Assembly (NCBI GenBank): GCA_003598065.1
Contig: QZKR01000163.1
Coordinates: forward strand, 1-34,603
Direction: 5' to 3'
Length of the DNA: 34,603 bases
Source of the DNA: Myxococcales bacterium
Lineage (GTDB): Bacteria; Myxococcota_A; SURF-8
Shown: piece by piece, positions 1 to 6,605 of the stretch
How the letters are laid out: each line of letters begins with the position of its first letter
Numbering within the stretch: position 1 is the first letter of the stretch
Made by a program: the position numbers and the translations under genes
Notes under the pieces: generated by a model
Told to the model about the DNA's origin: nothing
The model's database searches: none
Seen by the model: only the letters and a program-made list of their open reading frames with translations

Positions 1-183
1 GTCCCTGGCGGATGGCCAAGAGTCCAGCCCTAAGCTTAGCCTTGCCCAACGCTTATCTGAAATCGCTGGGCTTACCGAATCTGTCGGCGCCTTGCGCCGC
101 TTAACCGAACCGAACCGCCGTATACGGACCCGTACGTACGGTGGTGTGACAGGGACAGCCCGCGAGGGCTTACCTATGTCGAT
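1..183 (+). mobile_element. 3' end of a group II intron (tail plus domains V and VI)
   Basis: The reverse transcriptase lies outside the window; only the ribozyme tail is present. Domain V is readable: ACCGCCGTA (114-122) pairs with TACGGTGGT (137-145) and closes over a short distal hairpin. Domain VI follows: ACA (149-151) pairs with TGT (177-179), and GCCC (158-161) pairs with GGGC (166-169) across a GCGA tetraloop. An unpaired A at 176 is the expected branch point, and an AT at 182-183, seven bases further on, fits the AY 3' splice site. The frame through this stretch is open but is a shadow of the RNA structure. Such introns are multicopy, so the window edge may be an assembly break at a repeat. 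Confidence 0.8.
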
Positions 184-459
184 TTCGGGCGATAGATTGA
201 CCTTGTCGCAAAACAACCCCGCTTGGGCGGGATGGTGCCCGAGAGTTTCTCGGCCTGAATTGTTGATAACATTGCATACATTTTTTAAGCCATTGAAAGA
301 AGGATAGAAATTTCACTATTGGAGCGAATTTTACGACGCTGTTTTCAACAGTTTTTCAACACTTTATCCCCAAGATGGCCTCGGCTGGCCGCTGGGTTAT
401 CAACAGGTTTTCAACATTTTTTCCACATCAGGAAAGCGCGCTTTTGAGGCGACAAAAAA
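184..459. other. Non-coding stretch with tandem hairpins and DnaA-box-like 9-mers
   Basis: Just after the intron are two small hairpins, CCCGC/GCGGG (218-231) and CCGAGA/TCTCGG (239-253), neither followed by a T run. Then comes an AT-rich stretch with 9-mers close to the DnaA box consensus TTATNCACA. These are TTATCAACA on the minus strand (261-269), TTTTCAACA at 342-350, 353-361 and 408-416, TTATCAACA at 397-405, and TTTTCCACA at 419-427. All but the first point the same way. This resembles a DnaA-binding region, but no dnaA, dnaN or parA gene is in the window, so an origin role is inference. Confidence 0.45.
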
Positions 460-488
460 GGCAAGGGGAGTTTGCCCCTTGCCTTTTT
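454..488. terminator. Bidirectional intrinsic terminator
   Basis: A perfect 9-bp stem GGCAAGGGG (460-468) / CCCCTTGCC (475-483) with a six-base loop is flanked by six A on the left and five T on the right, so it can work in both directions. It lies 30 bases beyond the stop codon of the minus-strand outer-membrane protein gene and would end that transcript. Confidence 0.85.
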
Positions 489-517
489 CGTATTGGCGGA
501 AGCTCTTTTGTTTCGGT

Positions 518-1402
518 CTAATTGTAAGTCGCCGAGAAGAGGAGCAGGCCGCCGCCGGTGTTGTAGGTCAAATCGTCACCCTCGGCGAAGGTGTACAATC
601 CCTTCAACGCGATCCCCAGACCCCAGTTGTCGCTCACCCACCACTCCTTGCCCACCGTCGCCGACACCGCAAAGCCATAGCCCACTTCGTGTTCGTTGTC
701 GTCGAAGCGGTCGCTGTTCATCGAATAGCCCAGGAAGGAGGGGCCGATCGTGCCGGTGAGATAAACGTTGGCCGGCATGAAATAATAGGTGACCCCGAAA
801 GAGGGGCTCCAAATCCCCACAGCCTCATGGAGATCTTTGTCGTCGTCGTGAGTGTCGCCCGAGCCATAACCCCACATATCGAGGTGCAAGATGAGGTTGT
901 CGATTACCGCGCCGCCGATGGCGAGAGAGCCGCCACCCCCCGCGCCGTAAAAATTGGGATCCTTGATGGTCGAATTTCCGGGGCCTTGGGTGGAACCGTT
1001 GGCGACGAAACCGCCGAAGCCGGCGCCGGCCGTCATCCGAAGGAAGAAGCCATCATGGGCATGGAAGCCGGCGGGCGTCTCGGCGACCGCCGGGGTTTCA
1101 CCGGCTTTCAGTTTTTCCAATTCCAGCCGTGCTTTCTCGGCTTCGAGCTTGGCTTTTTCCGCTTCGGCTTTCGCCTTTTCAGCCTCGGCCCGGGCTTTTT
1201 CGGCGTCGGCGCGCGCCTTCTCCGTCTCCACGCTTGCCGGCTGTTCGGCCGGTTGAGACACGGGGGCAGGAGGAACGATAGCCGGTTCCGGCTGGGCCGG
1301 CGGCAAAGCAGGTTCATCCTGGGCCAAAACCGGCGCAGCGAAAAGCATCATGGCTGCGGCCATCAACAATATCGGCGAAGCAGAGCGATTTCCGGACCAC
1401 AT
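518..1402 (-). CDS. Outer-membrane beta-barrel protein with N-terminal heptad coiled coil
   Basis: A 294-residue exported protein. Residues 1-27 form a signal peptide with probable cleavage after VLA. Residues 30-57 are Pro/Ala-rich. Residues 61-102 are six tandem heptads of the form EKA(R/K)(A/L)(D/E)A, a predicted long charged helix or coiled coil. From about residue 118 the sequence alternates Gly/aromatic and polar residues in the manner of an outer-membrane beta-barrel and ends in a hydrophobic strand (LLLFSATYN). The ATG is preceded by GGGAGGAG, a strong ribosome site. The gene stands alone between its own promoter and a bidirectional terminator. The coiled coil plus barrel could span the periplasm or trimerise, but no substrate can be deduced. 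No OmpA peptidoglycan-binding motif is visible. Confidence 0.75.
   Translation of the reverse strand: MWSGNRSASPILLMAAAMMLFAAPVLAQDEPALPPAQPEPAIVPPAPVSQPAEQPASVETEKARADAEKARAEAEKAKAEAEKAKLEAEKARLELEKLKAGETPAVAETPAGFHAHDGFFLRMTAGAGFGGFVANGSTQGPGNSTIKDPNFYGAGGGGSLAIGGAVIDNLILHLDMWGYGSGDTHDDDKDLHEAVGIWSPSFGVTYYFMPANVYLTGTIGPSFLGYSMNSDRFDDNEHEVGYGFAVSATVGKEWWVSDNWGLGIALKGLYTFAEGDDLTYNTGGGLLLFSATYN
1097..1222 (-). repeat. Six 21-bp tandem repeats encoding heptads
   Basis: Within the barrel gene, codons 61-102 are six consecutive 7-codon units, each starting Glu-Lys. The DNA copies are imperfect, with Lys/Arg and Ala/Leu codon differences, so this is an older expanded array that could still vary in copy number. 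Confidence 0.8.
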
Positions 1403-1825
1403 GATTTTTCTCCTCCCTGTTGCAGTTCACATTTTTAGCGCCACACGATCAACGCGGGCTAGCCGAAAGCATCAGCCGTGCCAGTTGCTTCTTTAACGAA
1501 AATCTTCTCGAAAATCAAACATATGCGTCCCCGAGGAAGGACGCAGGCGAACGCCGGATTATTCTGGGAGTCTGTACCGTTTTGGTTCATCCGTCTGAAA
1601 ATTGCTTGATATTATAGTTGGTTAAATGACATCCGGCCAAAATGGCAGAGGAGATTTGAGGCTGACAGACTTGCCCTGCCTGTCAAGCGCAATGCCTCCA
1701 TTCAGTAGAATAGGGATAAACTGCCGCGCCCTGGCAAGTTTTCTTGTCGGCGACGTGCAAAGGATTCGCGACAACGACCGGGGCGAGTCAACGGCGATTG
1801 TCAGCGGAGATCGGCGAAAATTGTT
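1403..1825. other. Intergenic region, no gene seen
   Basis: It holds a probable promoter for the barrel gene (1611-1640, minus strand) and a weak inverted repeat TGACAG/CTGTCA (1663-1685). Short open frames here lack ribosome sites and recognisable sequence. No RNA gene is recognised. Confidence 0.5.
1611..1640 (-). promoter_or_regulatory. Putative sigma70-type promoter of the barrel protein gene
   Basis: On the minus strand TTGGCC (1635-1640) is followed after 18 bp by a perfect TATAAT (1611-1616). Transcription would start near 1604, giving a leader of about 200 bases. Confidence 0.45.
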
Positions 1826-2617
1826 TCAGCGCCTTACGAGAGCTTGGCGTTGCGAGCGGAAAACGTAGCGCACCAGCCGCTCGCGGTCGGAAGAAGAGAG
1901 GTCTTTGAACTGGCAGGCGGTGGAGAAGGCTCCGCTGCCGCCGAAAAAGTCGCGGTCGGAGCGGACGACCGTGACGTTGATGTTGATCGGCTTGTTGGGG
2001 TCCTCCAACACCATGGTCAAGCGCAGAACGTCGCCGCGCTGGTGTTCGTATGGGGTTGCGAAACGGACGCCCGAGGCCGAAAGAGATACGAGCTTCGGCG
2101 CAAGCTGCCGCGTGTCGATTTTGTTGCGCTCGACGACCTGCTCGCGCAGCATTTTCACTTCGTGGTAGAGGTTCAGCATCAAGGCGGCGATGCGCCGCTC
2201 GCCCTGGCTCACGGAATCGTCGAGGTCGAGATCGTCCACGGTTTTCGGGCCGTTCGGCTTGTCGGTTTTGCCGCCGGCGCGGGGCATTTCCCGCACCACC
2301 TCGTAACTCGTCGTGATGACCGTATCGACGCGGAAGAAGTCGCGGCCTTCATGGCGTTCGATGAGCGAGAGGACGACGCTGTCCCCTTCGATCTGCGCGA
2401 CTTTGGCTTTGTAGGCATAGCCTTTTGTGGCGTAGGCAACGAGAAGATTTTCGGCCTTCTGGAGCTTGGCCAAACCGCTTTCGTCCAGGATCGACGTGAC
2501 TTGAACGGTCAGTGGTTTCGTTTTCGTCACTCGCGCGGCGTATTCGAAACCCGCTTCCCGGCCCTGGCTGACCAGCAGCAGGTCATCCCCGCGATAGAAC
2601 ATTACCTTGGTCTCCAT
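1826..2617 (-). CDS. PilZ-domain protein with long helical insertion
   Basis: A 263-residue cytoplasmic protein. The N-terminal 90 residues look like the beta-rich YcgR-type domain. The PilZ signature is split: RDFFR at residues 92-96 supplies the RxxxR element, and SLSASG at 178-183 replaces the usual (D/N)xSxxG. Between them is an acidic linker and a long amphipathic helix (about 134-166), as in PilZ proteins that oligomerise by a heptad helix such as Xanthomonas XC6012. PilZ domains bind cyclic di-GMP; the Ser in place of Asp/Asn leaves binding uncertain. I chose the ATG at 2617 because GAGG stands 8 bases before it; an in-frame TTG at 2635 has a weaker site. It may work with the HD-GYP protein at 30999-32234, but no link is visible. 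Confidence 0.8.
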   Translation of the reverse strand: METKVMFYRGDDLLLVSQGREAGFEYAARVTKTKPLTVQVTSILDESGLAKLQKAENLLVAYATKGYAYKAKVAQIEGDSVVLSLIERHEGRDFFRVDTVITTSYEVVREMPRAGGKTDKPNGPKTVDDLDLDDSVSQGERRIAALMLNLYHEVKMLREQVVERNKIDTRQLAPKLVSLSASGVRFATPYEHQRGDVLRLTMVLEDPNKPININVTVVRSDRDFFGGSGAFSTACQFKDLSSSDRERLVRYVFRSQRQALVRR

Positions 2618-2691
2618 CTCCGTGGCCTCGTACAAAAGTGCTCATCGCCTCGGGCGCTCGCGCGGTCTTCTTGTTGCGCCAGCCAACTTTA

Positions 2692-2720
2692 GCAATAGTA
2701 GCTATCATGAAATCGGTCAA
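2692..2720 (-). promoter_or_regulatory. Putative promoter of the PilZ gene
   Basis: On the minus strand TTGACC (2715-2720), 17 bp, TATTGC (2692-2697). The -10 is weak; position relative to the gene is reasonable. Confidence 0.35.
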
Positions 2721-2830
2721 ACGACAAAACTTTCAACTTAAAAAGCAAACCAAATTGCACGAACCTGCTCCATGAGACCGAGTTGACATCCAAGGGATGC
2801 CGGGTTGGGGTTTAGCGCTGTACGATGGAG

Positions 2831-2879
2831 GGCAGGCGCAGCCGCCGGCGCCTGCCGGCGCGGAAGGGGGCAGGCGCAG
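2831..2879. repeat. GC-rich hairpin and repeats downstream of the HAD gene
   Basis: GGCAGGCGC (2831-2839) pairs perfectly with GCGCCTGCC (2848-2856) across an 8-base loop, and GGCAGGCGC recurs at 2869-2877. It lies 38-63 bases beyond the stop codon of the minus-strand operon and could slow or end transcription, though no U run follows. Confidence 0.5.
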
Positions 2880-2893
2880 GGGGGATGGGACGC

Positions 2894-3556
2894 TCAGACG
2901 AGAAAGTCTTCGATTCGGCGCAGATCCGCCGGCGTGCGAACATGGATGAAAGCCCCGAGGTCGGCGTATAAGTCGCCCTCTTCCCGGTCGTCGAGGGCGA
3001 TGGCATCGTGCGGGGCGACGCCGTGGTCGGCGAGGAACCGGACGAGATGGCTGCGCTTGTCGCGAACAGGGTCGCCGAGCACGACGTGCGGCGCGCCGCA
3101 GACGACGCCGTTCTCCTCCCGCAACGAGTTGGCCACGACCCGCACGCGCTCGCGCGACAGACCGGCGGCGGCGAGAACGCGGCCGGCCAGTTCGTCGAAG
3201 CCGGAAGAGAGGATCATCAGCGGCGCGGGCCGGCCATCGGCGCGCCGATGAGCCGCCGCGCGTTTCAGAATGTCGATCGCCTCGGGGCAGGGCTGGATGC
3301 GAGCGAGCACGGCCCGCACCTCGGCGAGCGAGCGGCCTTGCCAGAGCGCGACGTCGCGCCGGCACCAGGTTTCGTAGTCGATTTCGCCCCGGAAAAATTG
3401 ATCGTGGTAGGCGACGGCGCGTTCCCACAGGCCGAAGGCCTCATGCACCAGCCGCCAGGGGCTGGCTACGGGCGTCAGCGTGCCGTCCAGGTCGAAGATA
3501 ATCGCCTGCGCCGGAAACGGCGCGGTCCTATTCGTCGGCGTTGCGCGTACGGCCAT
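2894..3556 (-). CDS. HAD-superfamily phosphatase (phosphoserine phosphatase-like)
   Basis: A 220-residue soluble hydrolase with the HAD motifs in order: DLDGT at 22-26 (Asp22 nucleophile, Asp24 acid/base), motif II Ser near 117 (ILSSG), motif III Lys near 167 and motif IV Asp pair at 189-190. The helical cap after motif I resembles the C1 cap of SerB-like subfamily IB phosphatases. It is the third gene of an operon, starting 15 bases after the aminotransferase stop. A small phosphorylated metabolite is the likely substrate, possibly the precursor or product of the neighbouring PLP enzyme. Phosphoserine itself is possible but not shown. Confidence 0.75.
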   Translation of the reverse strand: MAVRATPTNRTAPFPAQAIIFDLDGTLTPVASPWRLVHEAFGLWERAVAYHDQFFRGEIDYETWCRRDVALWQGRSLAEVRAVLARIQPCPEAIDILKRAAAHRRADGRPAPLMILSSGFDELAGRVLAAAGLSRERVRVVANSLREENGVVCGAPHVVLGDPVRDKRSHLVRFLADHGVAPHDAIALDDREEGDLYADLGAFIHVRTPADLRRIEDFLV

Positions 3557-3571
3557 GCGGGCGGGCGGCGG

Positions 3572-4810
3572 CTAGCCGCCGAACTCGGCCTTGACGACGG
3601 CGAAGCACTCGTCGGCCACGTCGAGCGCGCGCATGATGTCCGCCTCGGTGTGGGCGGCGCAGATAAACCAGTTGTGGTGCGGATGCAGGAGCACGCCGCG
3701 CTTGGCCGCCTCGCCGCTGAAGCGCTGCATGCGCAGGAAATTGGTTTCGTTGGCGAAGGTCATCGCCGGAATCGACGGCGGGCCGGACAGGGCGATTTGC
3801 AGCCCGTGCTTCTCCGCTCTTTCCTTGAGGCCCTTCTGAAGCATCTCGCCCAGACGCAGCATGTAGGGGACGGCGTCGATTTCCTTGAGCGTCTTCAAAC
3901 AGGCGATCGCCGCCGCGATCTCCGTGGAGCAGGTGTAGAAGCTGCCGGTGAAGAACACCTTCGAAGCGGCGTTCTTCAATTCCTTCGCGCCTACGCAGGA
4001 AGAGATGGAGTAGCCGTTGGCCATCGCCTTGGAATAGGTGGCGAGGTCGGGCTTGAAGCCGAAGTATTCGTGGGAGCCGCGCAGGTCGAGACGGAAGCCG
4101 GCGCGCACGTCGTCGGAGATCAGCACGATGCCGTTCTCGCGGCAAATGCGCATGACGTCGTTCCAGAAGCCCGGAACGGGCATTATGGACCCGCCGAAGG
4201 CCGGATGATGGTAGGGCGTGAGAATGACCGCCGCCACGTCGCCCTCGCATCTCTTGACGAGGTCGGCAAGTTCGTCGGCGTTGTTGTAGGTGAAGGTGAG
4301 GACGTGGTGGAAATCCTCCTCGATCAGGCCGCCGTGGCCGGGCGTACACCAGGCGTGCGAGCCGTGGTAGGCGCCCTTGGCCATCAGCACCTTCCGCCGC
4401 TGCGTGAACTCGCGCGCCACCTGCACGGCGTAGGTCGTCACGTCCGAACCGTTGCGTCCGAAGACGGCCCAGTCGGCGATGGAGATGGTTTCGACCATTT
4501 TCTCGGCCAACTCCACCGTGCGCTCGGTGGGGTGGTTGAAGCAGTAGCCCTGACGCCTCTGTTCCTCGGCCGCCGCCTCCACGGCCGGGTGGTTGTGGCC
4601 GAGGACGATGGGGCCGTAGCCGCAGAGGAAGTCGATGTACTCGTTGTCGTCCACGTCCCAGTAACGGCAGCCGTCGCCGCGCTTGGCGAAGTAGGGAAAG
4701 GAGCCGGGGACGGCGAAGGCCGGGTTTTTGTGGCCGGGAATGCCGCCCGGAATCACCTTCGTGGCCCGCTGGAACATCTGCATCGATTTGGCGAACGAAT
4801 AGAGGGTCAT
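3572..4810 (-). CDS. Class III PLP aminotransferase, glutamate-1-semialdehyde aminomutase-like
   Basis: A 412-residue fold-type I PLP enzyme. Visible motifs are GAYHG (146-150), ISDDVRAGFR (231-240) with the Asp that contacts the pyridine nitrogen, and YSKAMANG with the Schiff-base Lys261. The overall layout matches HemL-like aminotransferases, but the DEV of HemL is DDV, so I do not call it hemL. It is the middle gene of the SCP2-like/aminotransferase/HAD operon: the upstream stop is 17 bases away and AAGGAGG precedes the ATG. Chemistry is probably transamination or aminomutation of an unidentified amino or keto compound. Confidence 0.8.
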   Translation of the reverse strand: MTLYSFAKSMQMFQRATKVIPGGIPGHKNPAFAVPGSFPYFAKRGDGCRYWDVDDNEYIDFLCGYGPIVLGHNHPAVEAAAEEQRRQGYCFNHPTERTVELAEKMVETISIADWAVFGRNGSDVTTYAVQVAREFTQRRKVLMAKGAYHGSHAWCTPGHGGLIEEDFHHVLTFTYNNADELADLVKRCEGDVAAVILTPYHHPAFGGSIMPVPGFWNDVMRICRENGIVLISDDVRAGFRLDLRGSHEYFGFKPDLATYSKAMANGYSISSCVGAKELKNAASKVFFTGSFYTCSTEIAAAIACLKTLKEIDAVPYMLRLGEMLQKGLKERAEKHGLQIALSGPPSIPAMTFANETNFLRMQRFSGEAAKRGVLLHPHHNWFICAAHTEADIMRALDVADECFAVVKAEFGG

Positions 4811-4827
4811 CCGATCCTCCTTGACGC

Positions 4828-5604
4828 TTAGGCGTTGAGGTAGAGGCCGACGCGATCCATCAGCGCGCTGAACTCGTCGGCGAGCGGGATCAGGCCGAAA
4901 ATGCGCAGGTCGCAGGCGCCGACCGCGGCGAACGTGTCGAGCTTGTTGGCCAAGAGGGCGACGGCCGTGTCCAGGTCCTTGATCTCGATGGTGCCGGACG
5001 GCGTGTCGATGGGGCCGTTTAGGGCCGTGATCCGGCCGCCCTTGACGACGACGTGCGCCTTGGGGCCGACCGGCTTGACGTTGACCAGGAGCGTCCCGTC
5101 GCGCAGCTTCTTGACGGTCCGCGCCATCATCGGGTCGCTTTCGCCGATCACGCCCGCCCCCGCGATGCCGACCATCAAGCCCATCTCTACGTGCCGGGCG
5201 CGGAACTCGGGATCGTTCATATCGTGCGCCGAAGGCTTGAGGTAGCGGGTCATGATTTCCGTGAGTTTGGTGAAACGCTTCAGATCGCCCAGCCGCGTAA
5301 GGCCTCCGGGCGAGCCCAGGTAGGGGATGGGCACGACGCTCTGGCCGAGAAACATCTTGTTGAGTTTTTGCGGCGACGTGAAGTAGAGGCCGATGTCGCA
5401 GCCCTCGCGCCGGTCGCGCGTGACGCTCACCGCGCCGCCGGAGAACTTCAAGAGCACCGACGGCCCGCCGCGCACGGCGAAGCGGATCGCGCTTTTCATC
5501 TCGCCGGCGAGCTTGCGCGCGTCGGGATCGAGCTTGACGAGTTCTTGCAGCCGAGGCAGGACCGCATAGAGGTGGAGATTGGCGAGAATCAGCTCCCTGG
5601 ACAT
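4828..5604 (-). CDS. SCP2 sterol-binding-like domain protein
   Basis: A 258-residue protein without signal peptide or membrane segment. The part from residue about 35 to 130 (a basic strand, VLLKFSGG, then IGLYFTSPQKLNKMF and GLTRLGDLKRF) resembles the lipid-binding SCP2 fold; the C-terminal half, with NVKPVGPKAHVVVKGG, looks like a second related half. SCP2 domains bind acyl-CoAs, sterols or similar hydrophobic ligands. The ATG at 5604 is chosen because GAGGTG lies six bases upstream; the frame runs further up to 5679 without a ribosome site. It is the first gene of the operon behind a promoter at 5680-5707. Family assignment is from overall resemblance and is moderate. Confidence 0.55.
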   Translation of the reverse strand: MSRELILANLHLYAVLPRLQELVKLDPDARKLAGEMKSAIRFAVRGGPSVLLKFSGGAVSVTRDRREGCDIGLYFTSPQKLNKMFLGQSVVPIPYLGSPGGLTRLGDLKRFTKLTEIMTRYLKPSAHDMNDPEFRARHVEMGLMVGIAGAGVIGESDPMMARTVKKLRDGTLLVNVKPVGPKAHVVVKGGRITALNGPIDTPSGTIEIKDLDTAVALLANKLDTFAAVGACDLRIFGLIPLADEFSALMDRVGLYLNA

Positions 5605-5679
5605 TCCGTCACCTCGCTTTGAATTAAAAATCGCTCGCAAGACCGAATCATGCCGCACTGCGTTGTCGCAAACAGGCAT

Positions 5680-5707
5680 ACTCTAGCGCCTGAGAGAGCG
5701 AAGTCAA
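5680..5707 (-). promoter_or_regulatory. Putative promoter of the SCP2/aminotransferase/HAD operon
   Basis: On the minus strand TTGACT (5702-5707), 16 bp, TAGAGT (5680-5685), predicting a leader of about 70 bases. The same TAGAGT -10 occurs in the argS promoter. Confidence 0.5.
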
Positions 5708-5825
5708 GGGAAAAGCGGGGAGCGCGGGGCCGCGTAGATGCTGAAAGAAACGTCAGCACTCATTTCTTTCTGAAAACCAATTGAAGGGCAGGGTTCGCCC
5801 ATCCTGCGACGATGCAATCGCCTCA

Positions 5826-5854
5826 TTGACAGCGTCCCCTTTCCTCTTTAGCAT
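5826..5854 (+). promoter_or_regulatory. Promoter of the rubrerythrin gene
   Basis: Consensus TTGACA (5826-5831), 17 bp, TAGCAT (5849-5854). The same TAGCAT -10 precedes the GH31 gene. Confidence 0.6.
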
Positions 5855-5926
5855 CGTTGGCGTCGCCTCGGAAAGCGGCATCCCACCCTTACTTGTACGC
5901 CAGAATTCGGACGGAAGGAGAGCACC

Positions 5927-6424
5927 ATGGCCACGTTGGAAAATCTCAAGGAAGCCTTCGCCGGCGAAAGCCAGGCCAACCGCAAGTATCTCGCCTTCGC
6001 CAGGAAGGCCGAAGCCGAGGGCTACCCGATGATCGCCAAGCTGTTCCGCGCCGCCGCCGAGGCGGAAACGGTCCATGCCCACGCCCACCTGCGCGCCATG
6101 GGCGGCGTCAAAGGCACTGCTGACAATCTGCAGGCGGCGATCGACGGCGAAGCCTACGAGTTCAAGACGATGTATCCCGGTTTTCTGGCGGCGGCCCAAG
6201 CGGAGGGCCATGAGGCGGCGGTGGTGTCGTTCAGGTTCGCCCTGGCCGTGGAGAAAATCCACCACGCCCTGTACGAAAGCGCCGCCGCGTCGTTCAAAGG
6301 CGGCAAGGACCTGCCGGACGAGTCGATCCACATCTGCCCGGTCTGCGGCAATACGGTGCTCGGCGACGCTCCGGACAAATGCCCGATCTGCGGCGTGCCG
6401 AAGAACAAGTGGGTCGCGGTCTGA
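5927..6424 (+). CDS. Rubrerythrin
   Basis: A 165-residue cytoplasmic non-haem iron protein that reduces hydrogen peroxide in anaerobes and microaerophiles. The N-terminal ferritin-like four-helix domain carries di-iron ligands Glu14, the ExxH pair Glu47/His50, Glu77 or a neighbour, and Glu109/His112. The C-terminal rubredoxin-like domain has Cys137, Cys140, Cys152 and Cys155 in two CxxC motifs for one iron. Length and domain order match classical rubrerythrins. GGAAGGAG precedes the ATG. It is a single-gene unit with its own promoter, ending in a palindromic element. Its presence suggests at least part-time low-oxygen life. Confidence 0.95.
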   Translation: MATLENLKEAFAGESQANRKYLAFARKAEAEGYPMIAKLFRAAAEAETVHAHAHLRAMGGVKGTADNLQAAIDGEAYEFKTMYPGFLAAAQAEGHEAAVVSFRFALAVEKIHHALYESAAASFKGGKDLPDESIHICPVCGNTVLGDAPDKCPICGVPKNKWVAV

Positions 6425-6449
6425 TCGCTCGCAAAAGCTATACTGTCGG

Positions 6450-6597
6450 TTATTTGAAATGCGTCACTGAAGACCGTTCGTCCCGAGTGCCGCCCAGCGG
6501 GCGGCGTATCGAGGGATGAACGGTTCGTGGTTCGATACGATTTGCCTTCGGCAAATCACTCACCACGAACGGCTTTCACATGGCGCATTTCAAATAA
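6450..6597. repeat. 148-bp nested palindromic element (REP/MITE-like)
   Basis: Outer perfect 14-bp inverted repeats TTATTTGAAATGCG (6450-6463) and CGCATTTCAAATAA (6584-6597) enclose two further palindromes. Unit A (6474-6523) starts CCGTTCGTCCC, ends GGGATGAACGG and has GCCGCC/GGCGGC at its tip. Unit B (about 6521-6572) pairs TTCGTGG with CCACGAA and has a perfect GATTTGCC/GGCAAATC hairpin. Its CCGTTCGT ends resemble palindromic repeats dispersed in many bacterial genomes. No target duplication is evident. It separates convergent genes and may end both transcripts. Confidence 0.7.
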
Positions 6598-6605
6598 TAC
6601 TGGCT

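Larger units (their letters stand above)
5605..5926. other. Divergent promoter region between the SCP2 operon and rubrerythrin
   Basis: It contains the two outward promoters and, between them, an inverted repeat GAAAGAAA (5743-5750) / TTTCTTTC (5763-5770), overlapped by TGCTGA/TCAGCA (5739-5758). This could be a shared regulator site; no factor can be named. No gene is seen. Confidence 0.45.

Noticed and set aside
92..307. A 71-residue open frame
   Set aside because: It overlaps the intron's domains V and VI and continues past the splice site; it is a shadow of RNA structure with no ribosome site.
3008..4831. A 607-residue plus-strand open frame
   Set aside because: It lies antisense to the aminotransferase and HAD genes, with GC-rich codon bias creating the open frame; no motif or ribosome site.
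2894..5604. Haem biosynthesis operon (hemL)
   Set aside because: The aminotransferase has a non-HemL active-site segment and no other haem gene is near.
5753..6331. A 192-residue minus-strand frame
   Set aside because: Antisense to rubrerythrin, with no ribosome site.
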